DNA of 64,000 nt, taken from contig NZ_CP007451.1 of assembly GCF_000626635.1 (NCBI RefSeq), positions 1,736,001-1,800,000 on the forward strand. The letters run 5' to 3'. Positions 44,435 through 54,496 of this stretch are shown here, in pieces (the first letter of the stretch is position 1; each line of letters opens with the position of its first letter). The notes below the pieces were generated by a model. It had not been told where the DNA came from. It saw nothing but the letters and a program-made list of their open reading frames with translations, and did no database searches. Both the position numbers and the translations under genes were made by a program. Source of the stretch: Draconibacterium orientale (GTDB taxonomy: Bacteria; Bacteroidota; Bacteroidia; Bacteroidales; Prolixibacteraceae).

Positions 44435-45379
44435 TTACAAAAATCTAATACTCTTGTATTTCTGATTACGATTTCTCTCTAAATCAAGCGAATAACTTAC
44501 AAAAAATTCATTCGAAGCAAAGCCGTTACTTTTTAGTGCAGACGTTACCAAATCGAACGAATATCCTATTCGCATTCCGTTAAACAGTTCCATTCCCATA
44601 AGTAAAGCTACCGCGTCCTGAACTCTGTAGGATATTCCTCCCCAGAATTTATCGTTATAAACCACGTTTGCATTCAAGTCCATTTGCCACGAAGCCAAGT
44701 CGGATTTCAGCAAGAACGACGGCCGCACCTCAAATAACGGATCGGATAGCTTAATATTGTATCCGCCAGTTAAATAATAGTGACGCGTGAGAAAATCAAC
44801 CGCTACATCGTCGTACTTTACTTCTCCCTGGTTGATATGCGTTACCGAAAATCCGGCGTAATATTTATTGGTGTACAAGTACGCACCAAAACCTACATCG
44901 AAAGTAATCTGGCTTGACTCTTCATTTGGTACCGATGGATCTGATTCAGGCTGCGTAAACATATCTCCTTGCGGCACTTCCCACTCCGGATTGATATTGA
45001 AATTATAAATTCCGGGTGAGATACCCAGCCCCAGCGTTCCCAATGCGGTTGTTACTTTATATGAATAATTAAAATTCACCCATGTATTGCGGTAAAATCC
45101 TTGCTCATCGCTAATTACATTTATTCCAATTCCACCGGCAGAACCTAAAGCATTAATTGCTGCATCAACACTAAAAACCAGTGTTTTCGGAGCTCCTTCG
45201 AATCCCGCCCACTGATAACGATTGAGTAAAATGCCGCTAATTGTGTTTTCGGCACCTGCATACCCCGGGTTTACACCTAATTTGTAAAACATATTGTTGG
45301 TGTACTGAGGATCTTGCTGACCGTACGTAACTAGTGTAACCGACATTATAACAAATAAAAAAGATACAGCCTTTCTCAT
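44435..45379 (-). CDS. porP: PorP/SprF family outer-membrane protein
   Basis: 314 residues from the ATG at 45379 (MRKAVSFLFVIMS), where the signal peptide starts; the longer frame to 45433 adds 18 residues with a pair of cysteines and is unlikely. The PorP/SprF opening QQDPQYTNNMFYKLGVNPGYAG is characteristic; the remainder shows the alternating pattern of an outer-membrane beta-barrel. In Flavobacterium and Porphyromonas, PorP/SprF proteins work with T9SS for particular cargos or as a link to the cell surface. It heads the T9SS operon here. Confidence 0.9.
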   Translation of the reverse strand: MRKAVSFLFVIMSVTLVTYGQQDPQYTNNMFYKLGVNPGYAGAENTISGILLNRYQWAGFEGAPKTLVFSVDAAINALGSAGGIGINVISDEQGFYRNTWVNFNYSYKVTTALGTLGLGISPGIYNFNINPEWEVPQGDMFTQPESDPSVPNEESSQITFDVGFGAYLYTNKYYAGFSVTHINQGEVKYDDVAVDFLTRHYYLTGGYNIKLSDPLFEVRPSFLLKSDLASWQMDLNANVVYNDKFWGGISYRVQDAVALLMGMELFNGMRIGYSFDLVTSALKSNGFASNEFFVSYSLDLERNRNQKYKSIRFL

Positions 45380-45496
45380 ACTTCTCTTTTCATAGGGCAA
45401 TTTAGCCTTTTCTCTGCTGCAGCAAAGAAACAATTTTCAGTTGTTTGTAACAATCAACTGTTAACAAGGTATGCAAAGAACGGTTATTAAGAGCTA

Positions 45497-46648
45497 TTAT
45501 TTTGCTATTTCGTCGGTTTTTTGAACATATTTCAACCAAAGCTCAGGTATTTCGTTGCCACTGGCCACTTCGTAATCTTTTTCTGAACAGGCAAAATATC
45601 TGGTTTCGTTGTTTAGGGCCTGCACTTGTACCCACCATTGCCCGGTAGTGTCGTTTTTGTAAAATACAAGCGGTGCAGAAAGCTCGGGTATTTCAACACT
45701 GTAAACCGAGAAACCATCGCCCTGCTCCGGTTTTCGTTTGTCCCGAATCAGGTAGCCCCGCACAAAATACCATACCAGCTGTGCTGCCAGATTCAACGAC
45801 AATTCTTCCGGCTCCTCACCGATATTTAACCCGAACAAGCCAAATACTTTCATTCGGTTACTTGCTCCGGCGTACTTCATTAACTGGCAAGCTTCGTCGG
45901 CATATAAACCATTCGGGAGATTGAGGCTATTCGGTGCTTCCGAGCACTTTAAAGCAGCCATATCGAAGGTTAAAAAGTCGCTGTTTCGAAGAACCGGCTC
46001 GGCATCGGCAATATTATCACGAAGTTTCCCCAGTCGCAGATGCGCTCCAATACCTTTGGTTTTTTCGAAATAAATATCGGGCACAAAATGACTTTGATAG
46101 GCCAGCAAATTAAACTGAAACAGATCGGGCAAGGCTTTAAAAACCTGCGACAAGTAGTTTGTTGAACTTAGCGACTCCACACCTTTTTTCACATCCAAAA
46201 AGGCATCGATGGCACTAAACGAAAAAAACGGATTCGACCGGAAAGCCTGACAAATGCCGTAGCTGTAATCCTGGCTTCCGCCAAATACAATGGTAACAAT
46301 ATCCAGTTCGCTCAGGTAATCCACCACATCGCGTAACGCCAGGTAATTCCCTTTGTGGCTGGTTGACGCTTTCAGGTTGCCCAGATCGATAATATTGAGT
46401 TTCCCAACGCCGGCCAAACCGTAAAATGCTTTACGCAATTTATCGGGTGTCGCTGTTCGTTTAAAATCATCATGTTCACTGTTAAAGGGAACACCAACAA
46501 TAGCCAGCTCAATGTTTTTCAAACGGCCTTCCTGCAATTTAACGGTGTTCTTTTCAATGGTGGCACCCATCGAATATTTCCAGGCGAAAGGCACCTCATC
46601 AACATACTGCGAAAAATCAACCGCATCGAAGTAGGGAAACAGATTCAT
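45497..46648 (-). CDS. Degenerate arginase/formimidoylglutamase-fold protein
   Basis: 383 residues of the ureohydrolase (arginase) fold, but without a complete dimanganese site. The usual GGxH motif reads GGSQDYSYG (His replaced by Gln126), and DAHxD reads IDAFLDV (His replaced by Phe150), though the aspartates in LTFDMAAL are kept. It is therefore probably not an arginase or formimidoylglutamase. It lies between topA and the T9SS operon on the same strand; the combination of a ureohydrolase-like gene beside gldKLMN may be common in the phylum, though I am citing this from memory. It might act as a structural or regulatory protein. Confidence 0.75.
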   Translation of the reverse strand: MNLFPYFDAVDFSQYVDEVPFAWKYSMGATIEKNTVKLQEGRLKNIELAIVGVPFNSEHDDFKRTATPDKLRKAFYGLAGVGKLNIIDLGNLKASTSHKGNYLALRDVVDYLSELDIVTIVFGGSQDYSYGICQAFRSNPFFSFSAIDAFLDVKKGVESLSSTNYLSQVFKALPDLFQFNLLAYQSHFVPDIYFEKTKGIGAHLRLGKLRDNIADAEPVLRNSDFLTFDMAALKCSEAPNSLNLPNGLYADEACQLMKYAGASNRMKVFGLFGLNIGEEPEELSLNLAAQLVWYFVRGYLIRDKRKPEQGDGFSVYSVEIPELSAPLVFYKNDTTGQWWVQVQALNNETRYFACSEKDYEVASGNEIPELWLKYVQKTDEIAK

Positions 46649-46662
46649 TTTTTTGCTTTAAA

Positions 46663-46697
46663 AATAAAGGCAAATGATTAAATCACCTGCCTTTATT
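46663..46697. terminator. Hairpin terminator just after topA
   Basis: AATAAAGGCA and TGCCTTTATT arms around a 15-base loop, lying 3-37 bases past the topA stop codon, with T-rich sequence on the minus-strand 3' side. Confidence 0.7.
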
Positions 46698-46699
46698 CT

Positions 46700-49033
46700 T
46701 TATTTTTTTCTACCGCGCCGGCTTTTAGGTTCCGGAGCCGTCTCGATGATCTTCATACAATCTTCAAAACTTAGCTCCTCGGCCTTAGTCGTTTTTGGTA
46801 TTTTATAATTTTTCTTACCATGCTTTATGTAAGGCCCCCATCGGCCGTTAAGTACCTGGAGTTCTGCATCTTCTTCAAATATTTTAATAACAGCTTTCCG
46901 GTCTTTTTCACGTTTTGCTTCAATCAATTCAATGGCTCTGTCGAGCTGCACCGAATACGGATCGTCTTCTTTTCCGAGCGAAACAAATTTATTGTCGTGG
47001 CGCACATACGGTCCAAAACGACCGATGGCAACAGTTACCTTTTTGCCTTCGTATTCGCCTAATTCGCGTGGCAATTTAAACAGGTCGAGTGCTTCTTCCA
47101 GGGTAATTGTTTCGATATGCTGACCGGTACGTAAGCTTGAAAACTGTGGCTTTTCAGCTCCTTCTTCCTGCGATGCTTCACCCAGTTGAGCCAAAGGACC
47201 AAAACGGCCAATCTTAACCGATACCTCTTTGCCGGTTTTCGGATCGATACCCAAAATACGTTCTCCTTTCGAACGCTCGGCATTTTCAAGGGCGTGTTCT
47301 ACTTTGCCATGAAACGGCTGATAAAACTTATCAATCATTTCATTCCAAACCATCTTTCCGTCGGCAATATCATCAAATTCCTTCTCCACATCTGCGGTAA
47401 AATTGTAGTCCATAATCTGATCAAAATTGTCCATCAGAAAATCGTTAACCACAATACCAATGTCGGTTGGGAACAGTTTATTTTTCTCAGCACCGGTGAT
47501 CTCGGTCTTTTCTTCCTCTTTAATTTCTCCGTTCTCCAAAGTAAGAACAGTATAGCTGCGTTCTACACCAGGGCGTTCCTCTTTTACCACATAATTTCGG
47601 TTTTGAACCGTTGTAATGGTTGGCGCGTAAGTTGACGGACGACCAATTCCCAACTCCTCCAGGCGTTTTACCAGCGAGGCTTCGGTAAATCGTGGCGGAC
47701 GTTGTGAAAAACGCTGGGTTGATACAACAGACGTCATCTCAAGCGGATCGTTCACATGCACCGGCGGAATTAGCGTTTGTCCATTTGCGTTGGCATTTTC
47801 ATCGTCGGTTGACTCAATATAAACTTTCAGAAAACCGTCAAAAACAATCACCTCGCCGGTTGCCTGAAATTTCTCCGCAGCATTCGACACATCGATGGTA
47901 ACATTGGTGCGCTCTAAAATAGCATCGGCCATTTGCGAAGCGATGGTACGTTTCCAGATCAATTCGTACAAACGCTGCTCCTGCGAAGATCCGGCCACCG
48001 TTTGGTTCTCCATATAAGTTGGACGAATGGCCTCGTGCGCTTCCTGTGCACCTTTTGCTTTGGTTTTAAATTTCCTGATCTTCACATAATTCTCGCCATG
48101 AAGCTCAGTGATTTTTTGTTTCGAAGTATTTAATGCCAGTCCCGACAGATTTACCGAGTCGGTACGCATATAGGTAATTTTACCACTTTCATACAAACGC
48201 TGTGCAACGGCCATGGTTTGTGATACCGAGAATCCCAGCTTTCTACTGGCCTCCTGTTGTAATGTTGAGGTAGTAAATGGTTGTGCCGGCGATCGTTTAC
48301 CCGGTTTTTTCACCACATCGCTTACTTTAAATTCCGCGGTTTTGCACTTTTCGAGGAAAGCGTTGGCCTCATCGCGGGTTTTAAAACGTTTTGAAAGTTC
48401 GGCTTTTAATTCGGTGGTATTTCCATTTTCGTCGGACACCAGGAAGTATCCGTTTACACGAAACCAGGTTTCCGATTTAAAATCGCGGATTTCGCGTTCG
48501 CGCTCAACAATCAGGCGAACCGCTACCGACTGCACACGACCGGCACTTAACGATGGTTTTACCTTTTTCCATAAAACCGGCGACACCTCGAACCCCACAA
48601 TACGATCTAACACACGGCGGGCCTGCTGCGCATTTACCAAATGCTGGTCAATATCGCGCGGATTTTTAACCGCACGTGTAATGGCATCCTTGGTAATTTC
48701 GTGAAAAACGATTCGTTTTATTTTATCATCTTTCAGCTTCAATACCTCTTTCAGGTGCCAGGCTATAGCTTCTCCCTCGCGGTCCTCATCGGAAGCGAGC
48801 CAAACCGTTTCGGCCTCCTTCGCTAACTTTTTCAGTTCTGTTACTATCTTCTTCTTATCCGAAGAAACTTTGTATCTGGGCTGATAATTATTCTCAATAT
48901 CAATCCCGAAGTCTTTCTTTTCCAAGTCTCTAACGTGCCCCATACTTGAGGTTACCACGTAGCCATCACCAAGAAATCCTTCAATTGTTTTCGCCTTTGC
49001 AGGGGACTCGACTATAACCAGGTTTTTGTGCAT
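46700..49033 (-). CDS. topA: DNA topoisomerase I
   Basis: 777 residues. Toprim domain with VESPAKAKTIEGFLG and the metal motif ASDEDREGEAIAWHL; the active-site tyrosine is in the ITYMRTDSVNL segment. It relaxes negative supercoils. In place of the usual C-terminal zinc fingers it has three cysteine-free repeats, each with an R(F/W)GP motif (RFGPLAQLG, RFGPYVRHDN, RWGPYIKHGK), and a basic tail ending SRRGRKK. This C-terminal architecture is standard for Bacteroidota. The start at 49033 agrees with the family (MHKNLVIVESPAKA). Confidence 0.97.
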   Translation of the reverse strand: MHKNLVIVESPAKAKTIEGFLGDGYVVTSSMGHVRDLEKKDFGIDIENNYQPRYKVSSDKKKIVTELKKLAKEAETVWLASDEDREGEAIAWHLKEVLKLKDDKIKRIVFHEITKDAITRAVKNPRDIDQHLVNAQQARRVLDRIVGFEVSPVLWKKVKPSLSAGRVQSVAVRLIVEREREIRDFKSETWFRVNGYFLVSDENGNTTELKAELSKRFKTRDEANAFLEKCKTAEFKVSDVVKKPGKRSPAQPFTTSTLQQEASRKLGFSVSQTMAVAQRLYESGKITYMRTDSVNLSGLALNTSKQKITELHGENYVKIRKFKTKAKGAQEAHEAIRPTYMENQTVAGSSQEQRLYELIWKRTIASQMADAILERTNVTIDVSNAAEKFQATGEVIVFDGFLKVYIESTDDENANANGQTLIPPVHVNDPLEMTSVVSTQRFSQRPPRFTEASLVKRLEELGIGRPSTYAPTITTVQNRNYVVKEERPGVERSYTVLTLENGEIKEEEKTEITGAEKNKLFPTDIGIVVNDFLMDNFDQIMDYNFTADVEKEFDDIADGKMVWNEMIDKFYQPFHGKVEHALENAERSKGERILGIDPKTGKEVSVKIGRFGPLAQLGEASQEEGAEKPQFSSLRTGQHIETITLEEALDLFKLPRELGEYEGKKVTVAIGRFGPYVRHDNKFVSLGKEDDPYSVQLDRAIELIEAKREKDRKAVIKIFEEDAELQVLNGRWGPYIKHGKKNYKIPKTTKAEELSFEDCMKIIETAPEPKSRRGRKK

Positions 49034-49213
49034 ATTCGTTCTAATCCGTTCTAAAAATTCTGCAAATTAAAGAAAATGATGAGCTAAGTTCAAAATTTAA
49101 TGCGCTATTTTTTCATTTTCTATTTAATTGAAAATGACGATTTTATTTTTTAAAAAATAAAATATTCTCCAATTTCAGGGCGTTATTTAGGTGGTTCCCA
49201 TAACAGAATCGTA

Positions 49214-49221
49214 TATATTTG
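49214..49221 (+). promoter_or_regulatory. -7 box before the PBP1A gene
   Basis: TATATTTG matches TAnnTTTG, 27 bases before the start codon; the upstream -33 element is weak. Confidence 0.5.
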
Positions 49222-49247
49222 TTGCCACATTAAAATGAGCGAAATTC

Positions 49248-51626
49248 ATGAGCGAAACAAAAAAAAGCTTTAAAAAATACATTATTATTTTCTGGTCGAT
49301 TATTGCCTTGGGAATCGTTTCCGTTTTTCTTCTTTTCTTTCTGATAGCCAAGGGGAAACTGGGTTTTATGCCAAGCTTTGAGGACCTGGAAAATCCACAA
49401 AATATCCTGGCGTCGGAAATCTATTTTGAAGACGGACCAACCATTGATAAATATTTTAACCAGGAGAACCGCACTTACGTAAATTTCGAGAATTTACCAC
49501 CACATTTAATAAATGCCCTGGTGGCAACAGAAGATGTTCGTTTTTACGATCATTCGGGAATTGATTTTCGTGGACTGATTCGCGTATTTAAAGGAATTGT
49601 TACCGGCGACACCAGCTCGGGAGGTGGAAGTACCTTAAGCCAGCAGCTGGCAAAAATGCTTTTTCCGCGCGACAGATTCACCAGCAGCACGGAGCTGGTA
49701 TTGCGAAAATTTAAAGAGTGGGTTATTGCCGTAAAACTGGAGCGCAGTTACACCAAGGAAGAGATTATTTTAATGTACCTGAACAAGTACGACTACCTGA
49801 ACAACGCAGTTGGAATTCGTTCGGCAGCCGATGTTTATTTTAATACCCAACCCGATTCGCTAAAACTTCACCAGGCGGCCATGTTGGTGGGAATGGCCAA
49901 AAACTCGTCGCTTTTTAACCCGGTTCGCCGCCCCGAAATGGTGCTGCAACGCCGGAATGTGGTGCTGAGCCAGATGGAAAAATACGGCTACATTACATCC
50001 GAAGTTGCCGATTCGGCCAAACAAATGCCGCTCGATTTGGAATATAAAAAAGTGGATTACAAACTCGGCCCGGCACCTTATTTCCGCGAATACCTGCGCC
50101 TTACACTTACCGCCAAAAAACCGGAACGCGAGAATTATGCCTCGTGGCAAGAGCAAAAATATATTGAAGACCTGGACGAATGGGAAAACAACCCGCTGTT
50201 TGGCTGGTGCAACAAAAACACCAAACCCGATGGAGAACCCTACGATATTTATGCCGACGGATTAAAAATATACACCACACTCGATTCGCGCATGCAAAAA
50301 TATGCAGTGCAAGCCGTTGAACAACATTTACGCTACGACCTGCAACCTTTATTCGACGAAAGTTTGTCGGATTTAAGCAATCCGCCCTTTGCCAACAACA
50401 TGAGCGCGAAAGAAGTAGATGACTTACTGGACAGGGAAATAAGAAAAAGCGAACGCTACCGTTTGTCGAATCAGGCAGGAAAAAGTTTCAAGGAAATTAA
50501 GAAGGAATTTAATAAACCTGTTGATATGACCGTTTTTAAATGGAGTGGCGCAGTGGATACTTTGATGACTCCAATGGATTCGATCAAATATTACCTGAAG
50601 TTTTTCCGCTCGTCGTTTATGGCCATGGATACCGAATCGGGGAAAGTAAAAGCCTACGTTGGCGGCCCCAATTACCAGCATTTTATGTACGACATGGTAA
50701 AAGGTGGAAAACGCCAGATCGGATCTACGGTTAAACCATTTTTATATACACTGGCCATGCAAAACGGACTTACACCGTGTACGAAAGTTCCGTACGTTAG
50801 TCAGCAGTTTATTCAATGGGACGGTAGCATTTACGAGCCAAAAGATGCCGATGTTGATCCGGAAATGGACGGACAAATGGTAACCTTAAAATGGGGACTG
50901 GCCAACTCGAAAAACCGCATTTCGGCATGGGTACTCAAACAATACAATCCGCAGGCAGTGGTTGACGTAATGAAACACATGGGCATTTACAGCCCCATCG
51001 ACCCGGTAAACTCGATGTTCCTTGGTGTTTCGGATGTTACACTTTACGAAATGGTTGGTGCGTTTAACACCTTCTCGAACCTGGGCGTGTTTATTAAGCC
51101 TTATTTTGTAACAAAAATTGAAGACCGACACGGCAATGTTATCGCACGTTTTGTTCCCGAACGCCACGAGGCCATCGATGAACAAACTGCTTACCTGATG
51201 CTGAACCTTTTACAGGGAGTAATCGACGAAGGAACCGGAATTCGTTTACGCTTTTCGAACCTGTTTCGCGACAGGGTAACCACCGACTACGGAAGCTTTA
51301 GCATGCCAATTGCCGGAAAAACAGGAACTACACAGAACCACTCTGATGGTTGGTTTATTGGCACAACACCAAAACTTACTGCCGGTGTATGGACCGGTGC
51401 CGATTTACGAAGCATTCACTTTAGAACCATTGCATCCGGACAGGGAGCCAATATGGCACTGCCAATCTGGGGTTACTTTTATAAGAAAGTATTGGCCGAC
51501 GAATCCATCGGTTACAAGGAAGAGGAAATGGAATTTAAACGTCCTGCCAACTTTAACATCAACCTCGATTGCGATGAACTGGAGAAAAAGAATTCGACTC
51601 CGGAAGAATTCGACGACTTCTTTTAG
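49248..51626 (+). CDS. Bifunctional penicillin-binding protein 1A (class A PBP)
   Basis: 792 residues with an N-terminal membrane anchor (about 14-36). The glycosyltransferase domain (GT51) carries TEDVRFYDHSGID near residue 99 with the catalytic Glu, and GGSTLSQQLAKM. The transpeptidase domain has the serine motif GSTVKPF near residue 491, SKN near 553 and KTGTTQNHSDGWF near 690. It polymerises and cross-links peptidoglycan on the outside of the inner membrane. It is a single-gene transcript bounded by a hairpin at 51636-51670. Confidence 0.95.
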   Translation: MSETKKSFKKYIIIFWSIIALGIVSVFLLFFLIAKGKLGFMPSFEDLENPQNILASEIYFEDGPTIDKYFNQENRTYVNFENLPPHLINALVATEDVRFYDHSGIDFRGLIRVFKGIVTGDTSSGGGSTLSQQLAKMLFPRDRFTSSTELVLRKFKEWVIAVKLERSYTKEEIILMYLNKYDYLNNAVGIRSAADVYFNTQPDSLKLHQAAMLVGMAKNSSLFNPVRRPEMVLQRRNVVLSQMEKYGYITSEVADSAKQMPLDLEYKKVDYKLGPAPYFREYLRLTLTAKKPERENYASWQEQKYIEDLDEWENNPLFGWCNKNTKPDGEPYDIYADGLKIYTTLDSRMQKYAVQAVEQHLRYDLQPLFDESLSDLSNPPFANNMSAKEVDDLLDREIRKSERYRLSNQAGKSFKEIKKEFNKPVDMTVFKWSGAVDTLMTPMDSIKYYLKFFRSSFMAMDTESGKVKAYVGGPNYQHFMYDMVKGGKRQIGSTVKPFLYTLAMQNGLTPCTKVPYVSQQFIQWDGSIYEPKDADVDPEMDGQMVTLKWGLANSKNRISAWVLKQYNPQAVVDVMKHMGIYSPIDPVNSMFLGVSDVTLYEMVGAFNTFSNLGVFIKPYFVTKIEDRHGNVIARFVPERHEAIDEQTAYLMLNLLQGVIDEGTGIRLRFSNLFRDRVTTDYGSFSMPIAGKTGTTQNHSDGWFIGTTPKLTAGVWTGADLRSIHFRTIASGQGANMALPIWGYFYKKVLADESIGYKEEEMEFKRPANFNINLDCDELEKKNSTPEEFDDFF

Positions 51627-51635
51627 ATAGATACT

Positions 51636-51670
51636 TAGTCATGCTCTCACTCTGAGTGAGGGTATGACTA
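51636..51670. repeat. CTCACT-type palindrome, second copy
   Basis: TAGTCATGCTCTCACT and AGTGAGGGTATGACTA around a CTG loop, matching the element at 6442-6484 in its centre (GCTCTCACT ... AGTGAGGGT). It lies between the convergent PBP1A gene and the small membrane protein gene. Confidence 0.8.
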
Positions 51671-51697
51671 CTCACTTACTTACTTTTTACATTTCAG

Positions 51698-52204
51698 TTA
51701 CTTTTTTTCAATACTCAACAGGTATTCGCTTTTCGGCGCATAGTTAAAAATCAATTGATCGCCCTCGGTACAACGCTCAAACAATTCTTTATCAACGTTA
51801 AAGTTTATACCATCAACAACGAACTCAAACTTTTCATTATAAGCCTTAGACATATTGCTGCCCAGCGCAGAGGCGTGATAAATAGTTGACTTTGATTTGT
51901 TCACCAGGGTTTTTACCACCTGAACTTTTTCATTGAATTGCAAGTCGCGGTAGTATTTATTACATATCAGAAAGTTAAGCAGCACTGAAGAACTCAATGT
52001 TCCTATTGCAATTAATCCTGCTATTTTTAGATTCAATCCATTGGGATTCGAGTCGAAGAATAAGGCGTAAATCGTTACTCCAACAATTGTTGTAAAAACA
52101 AATACCAGCAACGATAAAATCAATCCCATTTTACATTGATTTCTCAAATTCTTTCGTTCTGTTTGTGTAAGGCCGCGGTGCATTTGTTTGTTTTTGGCTT
52201 TCAT
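51698..52204 (-). CDS. Small membrane protein of unknown function
   Basis: 168 residues: a basic N-terminus, two transmembrane helices (about 25-50 and 60-83), then a soluble C-terminal part that begins with a VQVVKTLVNKSKS segment and contains FEFVVDGINFNVDKELFERC. That part has the look of a small beta domain facing the cytoplasm. I do not recognise a family. It is on the minus strand, convergent with PBP1A; the M3 peptidase gene upstream of it has its own terminator. Confidence 0.6.
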   Translation of the reverse strand: MKAKNKQMHRGLTQTERKNLRNQCKMGLILSLLVFVFTTIVGVTIYALFFDSNPNGLNLKIAGLIAIGTLSSSVLLNFLICNKYYRDLQFNEKVQVVKTLVNKSKSTIYHASALGSNMSKAYNEKFEFVVDGINFNVDKELFERCTEGDQLIFNYAPKSEYLLSIEKK

Positions 52205-52307
52205 CGTTTGTATTGGTTAATGATATCCATAAAGATATAAATTTCAATTTTTTATCATAACTATAATTTTCTGTTACTGAGCATCATTTGTAGTTCAATA
52301 AAATGCA

Positions 52308-52345
52308 TAAAAAATGGCACCTCCTTACGAGATGCCATTTTCTAT
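52308..52345 (-). terminator. Terminator of the M3 peptidase gene
   Basis: On the minus strand AAAATGGCA and TGCCATTTT arms with a 13-base loop, followed by a T run. Confidence 0.75.
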
Positions 52346-52352
52346 ATTATGT

Positions 52353-52387
52353 AGCGATAGCCTCACTTCGAGTGAGACCATCACGCT
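52353..52387. repeat. CTCACT-type palindrome, third copy
   Basis: GCGATAGCCTCACT-TCG-AGTGAGACCATCACGC: the same CTCACT/AGTGAG core, less perfect outer arms. It precedes the terminator at 52308-52345, after the M3 peptidase stop codon. Confidence 0.7.
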
Positions 52388-52396
52388 TCAGTACTT

Positions 52397-54496
52397 TTAC
52401 AATAATCCGCTGCGTTTTAGCAGTGCGTCAACCTTTGGCTCTTGGCCGCGGAAACGTTTGTAAAGCGTCATCGGGTGCTCGGTGCCACCTTTTTCCAGAA
52501 TGTTTGTACGGAACGAAGCCGCCACATCTTTGTTAAACAGGCCTTTTTCTTTAAACACGCTGAATGCATCGGCATCCAGTACTTCGGCCCATTTGTAACT
52601 GTAATATCCAGCTGCGTAACCACCGGCAAACAGGTGCCCGAATTGCGTGCTCATACAAACACCGTCGATAGCCGGGAAGATCTGCACTTTCTTCCATGCA
52701 TTTTCTTCAAAGTCTTTCACATCTCCATCAAAAGGCTTTTCAAGCGTATGCCAGGCCATATCTAAATAACCAAAGCTTAACTGGCGAACTGAAAGGTAAC
52801 CGGCAAGGTAATTTTGCGAGTCAACAATTTTCTGCACCAGTTCGGCAGGAATTGGTTCGCCGGTTTCGTAATGTTTGGCAAAACGATCGAGGAAGTCTTT
52901 TTCAACTGCCCAGTTTTCCATGATTTGCGATGGCAGCTCAACAAAGTCGCGGTAAACATTGGTTCCCGACAGGCTTGAATAGGTAGATTTTGCCAGCATT
53001 CCGTGCAGCGCGTGGCCAAATTCGTGCATAAACGTTTCCACTTCGCTGAAAGTTAACAGCGCCGGTTTGGTTGAAGTTGGGCGGGTAAAGTTCATAACGA
53101 TGGTTACGTGCGGACGCGAATCAACGCCATTGTCCATCCACTGGCCTTTAAAATCGTTCATCCAGGCACCGCCACGTTTTCCGGGGCGCGGGTGAAAATC
53201 GGTGTAAAATACCGAAAGGAAAGTACCGTCGGCATCGAACACTTCGTAGGCAGTTACCTCGTCGTTATATACCGGAATGTCTTTGTTCTCCTTAAAAGTT
53301 ACGCCAAAAAGCTCGGTTGCCAGTCCGAAAACACCATCGATTACGCTGCTTAATTCAAAGTACGGTTTAAGCATTTCGTCGTTCAGGTCGAATTTTTCCA
53401 CCTTCACTTTTTCGCTGTAGTAGCTCCAGTCCCAGGGCATTAAATCGCCTTCCAAACCATTCTTATGGGCATAGGCTTCAATCTCTGCTTTTTCTTCTTT
53501 TGCCACTTTGTACGATGCCTCATACAAATCGTTAAGTAAACCGTAAACCCCGTCGGCATTCATGGCCATTCGGCGCTCCAGTACGTAGTCGGCATAGTTC
53601 TTATAGCCTAGCAGTTTTGCCATTTCCAGACGCAACTCAGCAATACGTTTTACGTTTTCCTGGTTGTCGAGCTCATCGCCTTTAAACGATTTCGAGCCGT
53701 ATGCCATGTACAATTCTTTACGCAACTCGCGGTTATCGGCATATTGCATAACAGGCAGGTAGCTTGGCATCGAAATATCGAATGTCCAGCCTTCCTGATC
53801 TTTCTCTTTTGCCTTTCCGGCAGCGGCTTCCAAAGCGCCTTCGGGCATACCGGCCAACTTACTTTTGTCGGTAATATTGAGCTCGTACTTATTAGTTTCT
53901 TTTAGTACGTTCTCACTAAAATCGAGGCTTAATTTCGACAGCTCGGTGCTGTACTGGCGAAACTTTTCTTTATCAGCATCCGACAAATTGGCTCCGCTGC
54001 GTACAAAACCAATGTAGTTGTTCTCCAGAAGTGTTTGTTGCTCGGTGCTTAAATCCAGCTCGTCTTTTTTATTATACACGGCTTTCACGCGCTCGAAAAG
54101 CACGGGATCTAACGAAATATCGTTCTGAAAAGCAGTAAGCATAGGCGAAACCTCTTGCGCAATACTTTGCAATTCGTCGTTGGTTTCCGAGCTTAGCAGG
54201 TTAAAAAAGATACCCGATGTGCGTGCCAGCAAGCGGCCAACCTCGTCTAAAGCAACGATTGTGTTTTCGAAGGTTGGTGCCTCCTGATTATTCTTGATTT
54301 TCTCCACCTCGGCCTTGCCCAGTTTTATTCCTTCCTCGAAAGCCGGCATAAAATGCTCGTTCTTAATCTTATCGAAAGGTGCCGCATCGTGCGGTGTATT
54401 AAAATCGCCAAGTAATGGATTTGTTTGTGCTGTTACCATTCCTAAATTCATTAAAAAAATTACTGCTAATAAATAGATACTCTTCATTTTTCTCAC
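52397..54496 (-). CDS. M3 family metallopeptidase (peptidyl-dipeptidase Dcp-like)
   Basis: 699 residues, the usual size for Dcp/oligopeptidase A. A signal peptide (MRKMKSIYLLAVIFLMNLGMV, cleavage near TAQT, residue 25) sends it to the periplasm. The zinc motif is FMHEFGHALHGML (HEFGH) near residue 490, with the third ligand further on in LPSQIMENW. The opening NPLLGDFNTPHDAAPFDKIK matches Bacteroidota members. It cleaves C-terminal dipeptides from peptides. Confidence 0.93.
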   Translation of the reverse strand: MRKMKSIYLLAVIFLMNLGMVTAQTNPLLGDFNTPHDAAPFDKIKNEHFMPAFEEGIKLGKAEVEKIKNNQEAPTFENTIVALDEVGRLLARTSGIFFNLLSSETNDELQSIAQEVSPMLTAFQNDISLDPVLFERVKAVYNKKDELDLSTEQQTLLENNYIGFVRSGANLSDADKEKFRQYSTELSKLSLDFSENVLKETNKYELNITDKSKLAGMPEGALEAAAGKAKEKDQEGWTFDISMPSYLPVMQYADNRELRKELYMAYGSKSFKGDELDNQENVKRIAELRLEMAKLLGYKNYADYVLERRMAMNADGVYGLLNDLYEASYKVAKEEKAEIEAYAHKNGLEGDLMPWDWSYYSEKVKVEKFDLNDEMLKPYFELSSVIDGVFGLATELFGVTFKENKDIPVYNDEVTAYEVFDADGTFLSVFYTDFHPRPGKRGGAWMNDFKGQWMDNGVDSRPHVTIVMNFTRPTSTKPALLTFSEVETFMHEFGHALHGMLAKSTYSSLSGTNVYRDFVELPSQIMENWAVEKDFLDRFAKHYETGEPIPAELVQKIVDSQNYLAGYLSVRQLSFGYLDMAWHTLEKPFDGDVKDFEENAWKKVQIFPAIDGVCMSTQFGHLFAGGYAAGYYSYKWAEVLDADAFSVFKEKGLFNKDVAASFRTNILEKGGTEHPMTLYKRFRGQEPKVDALLKRSGLL

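Noticed and set aside
45497-46648. Functional formimidoylglutamase (hutG)
   Set aside because: Two metal-binding histidines are missing and no histidine degradation genes adjoin.
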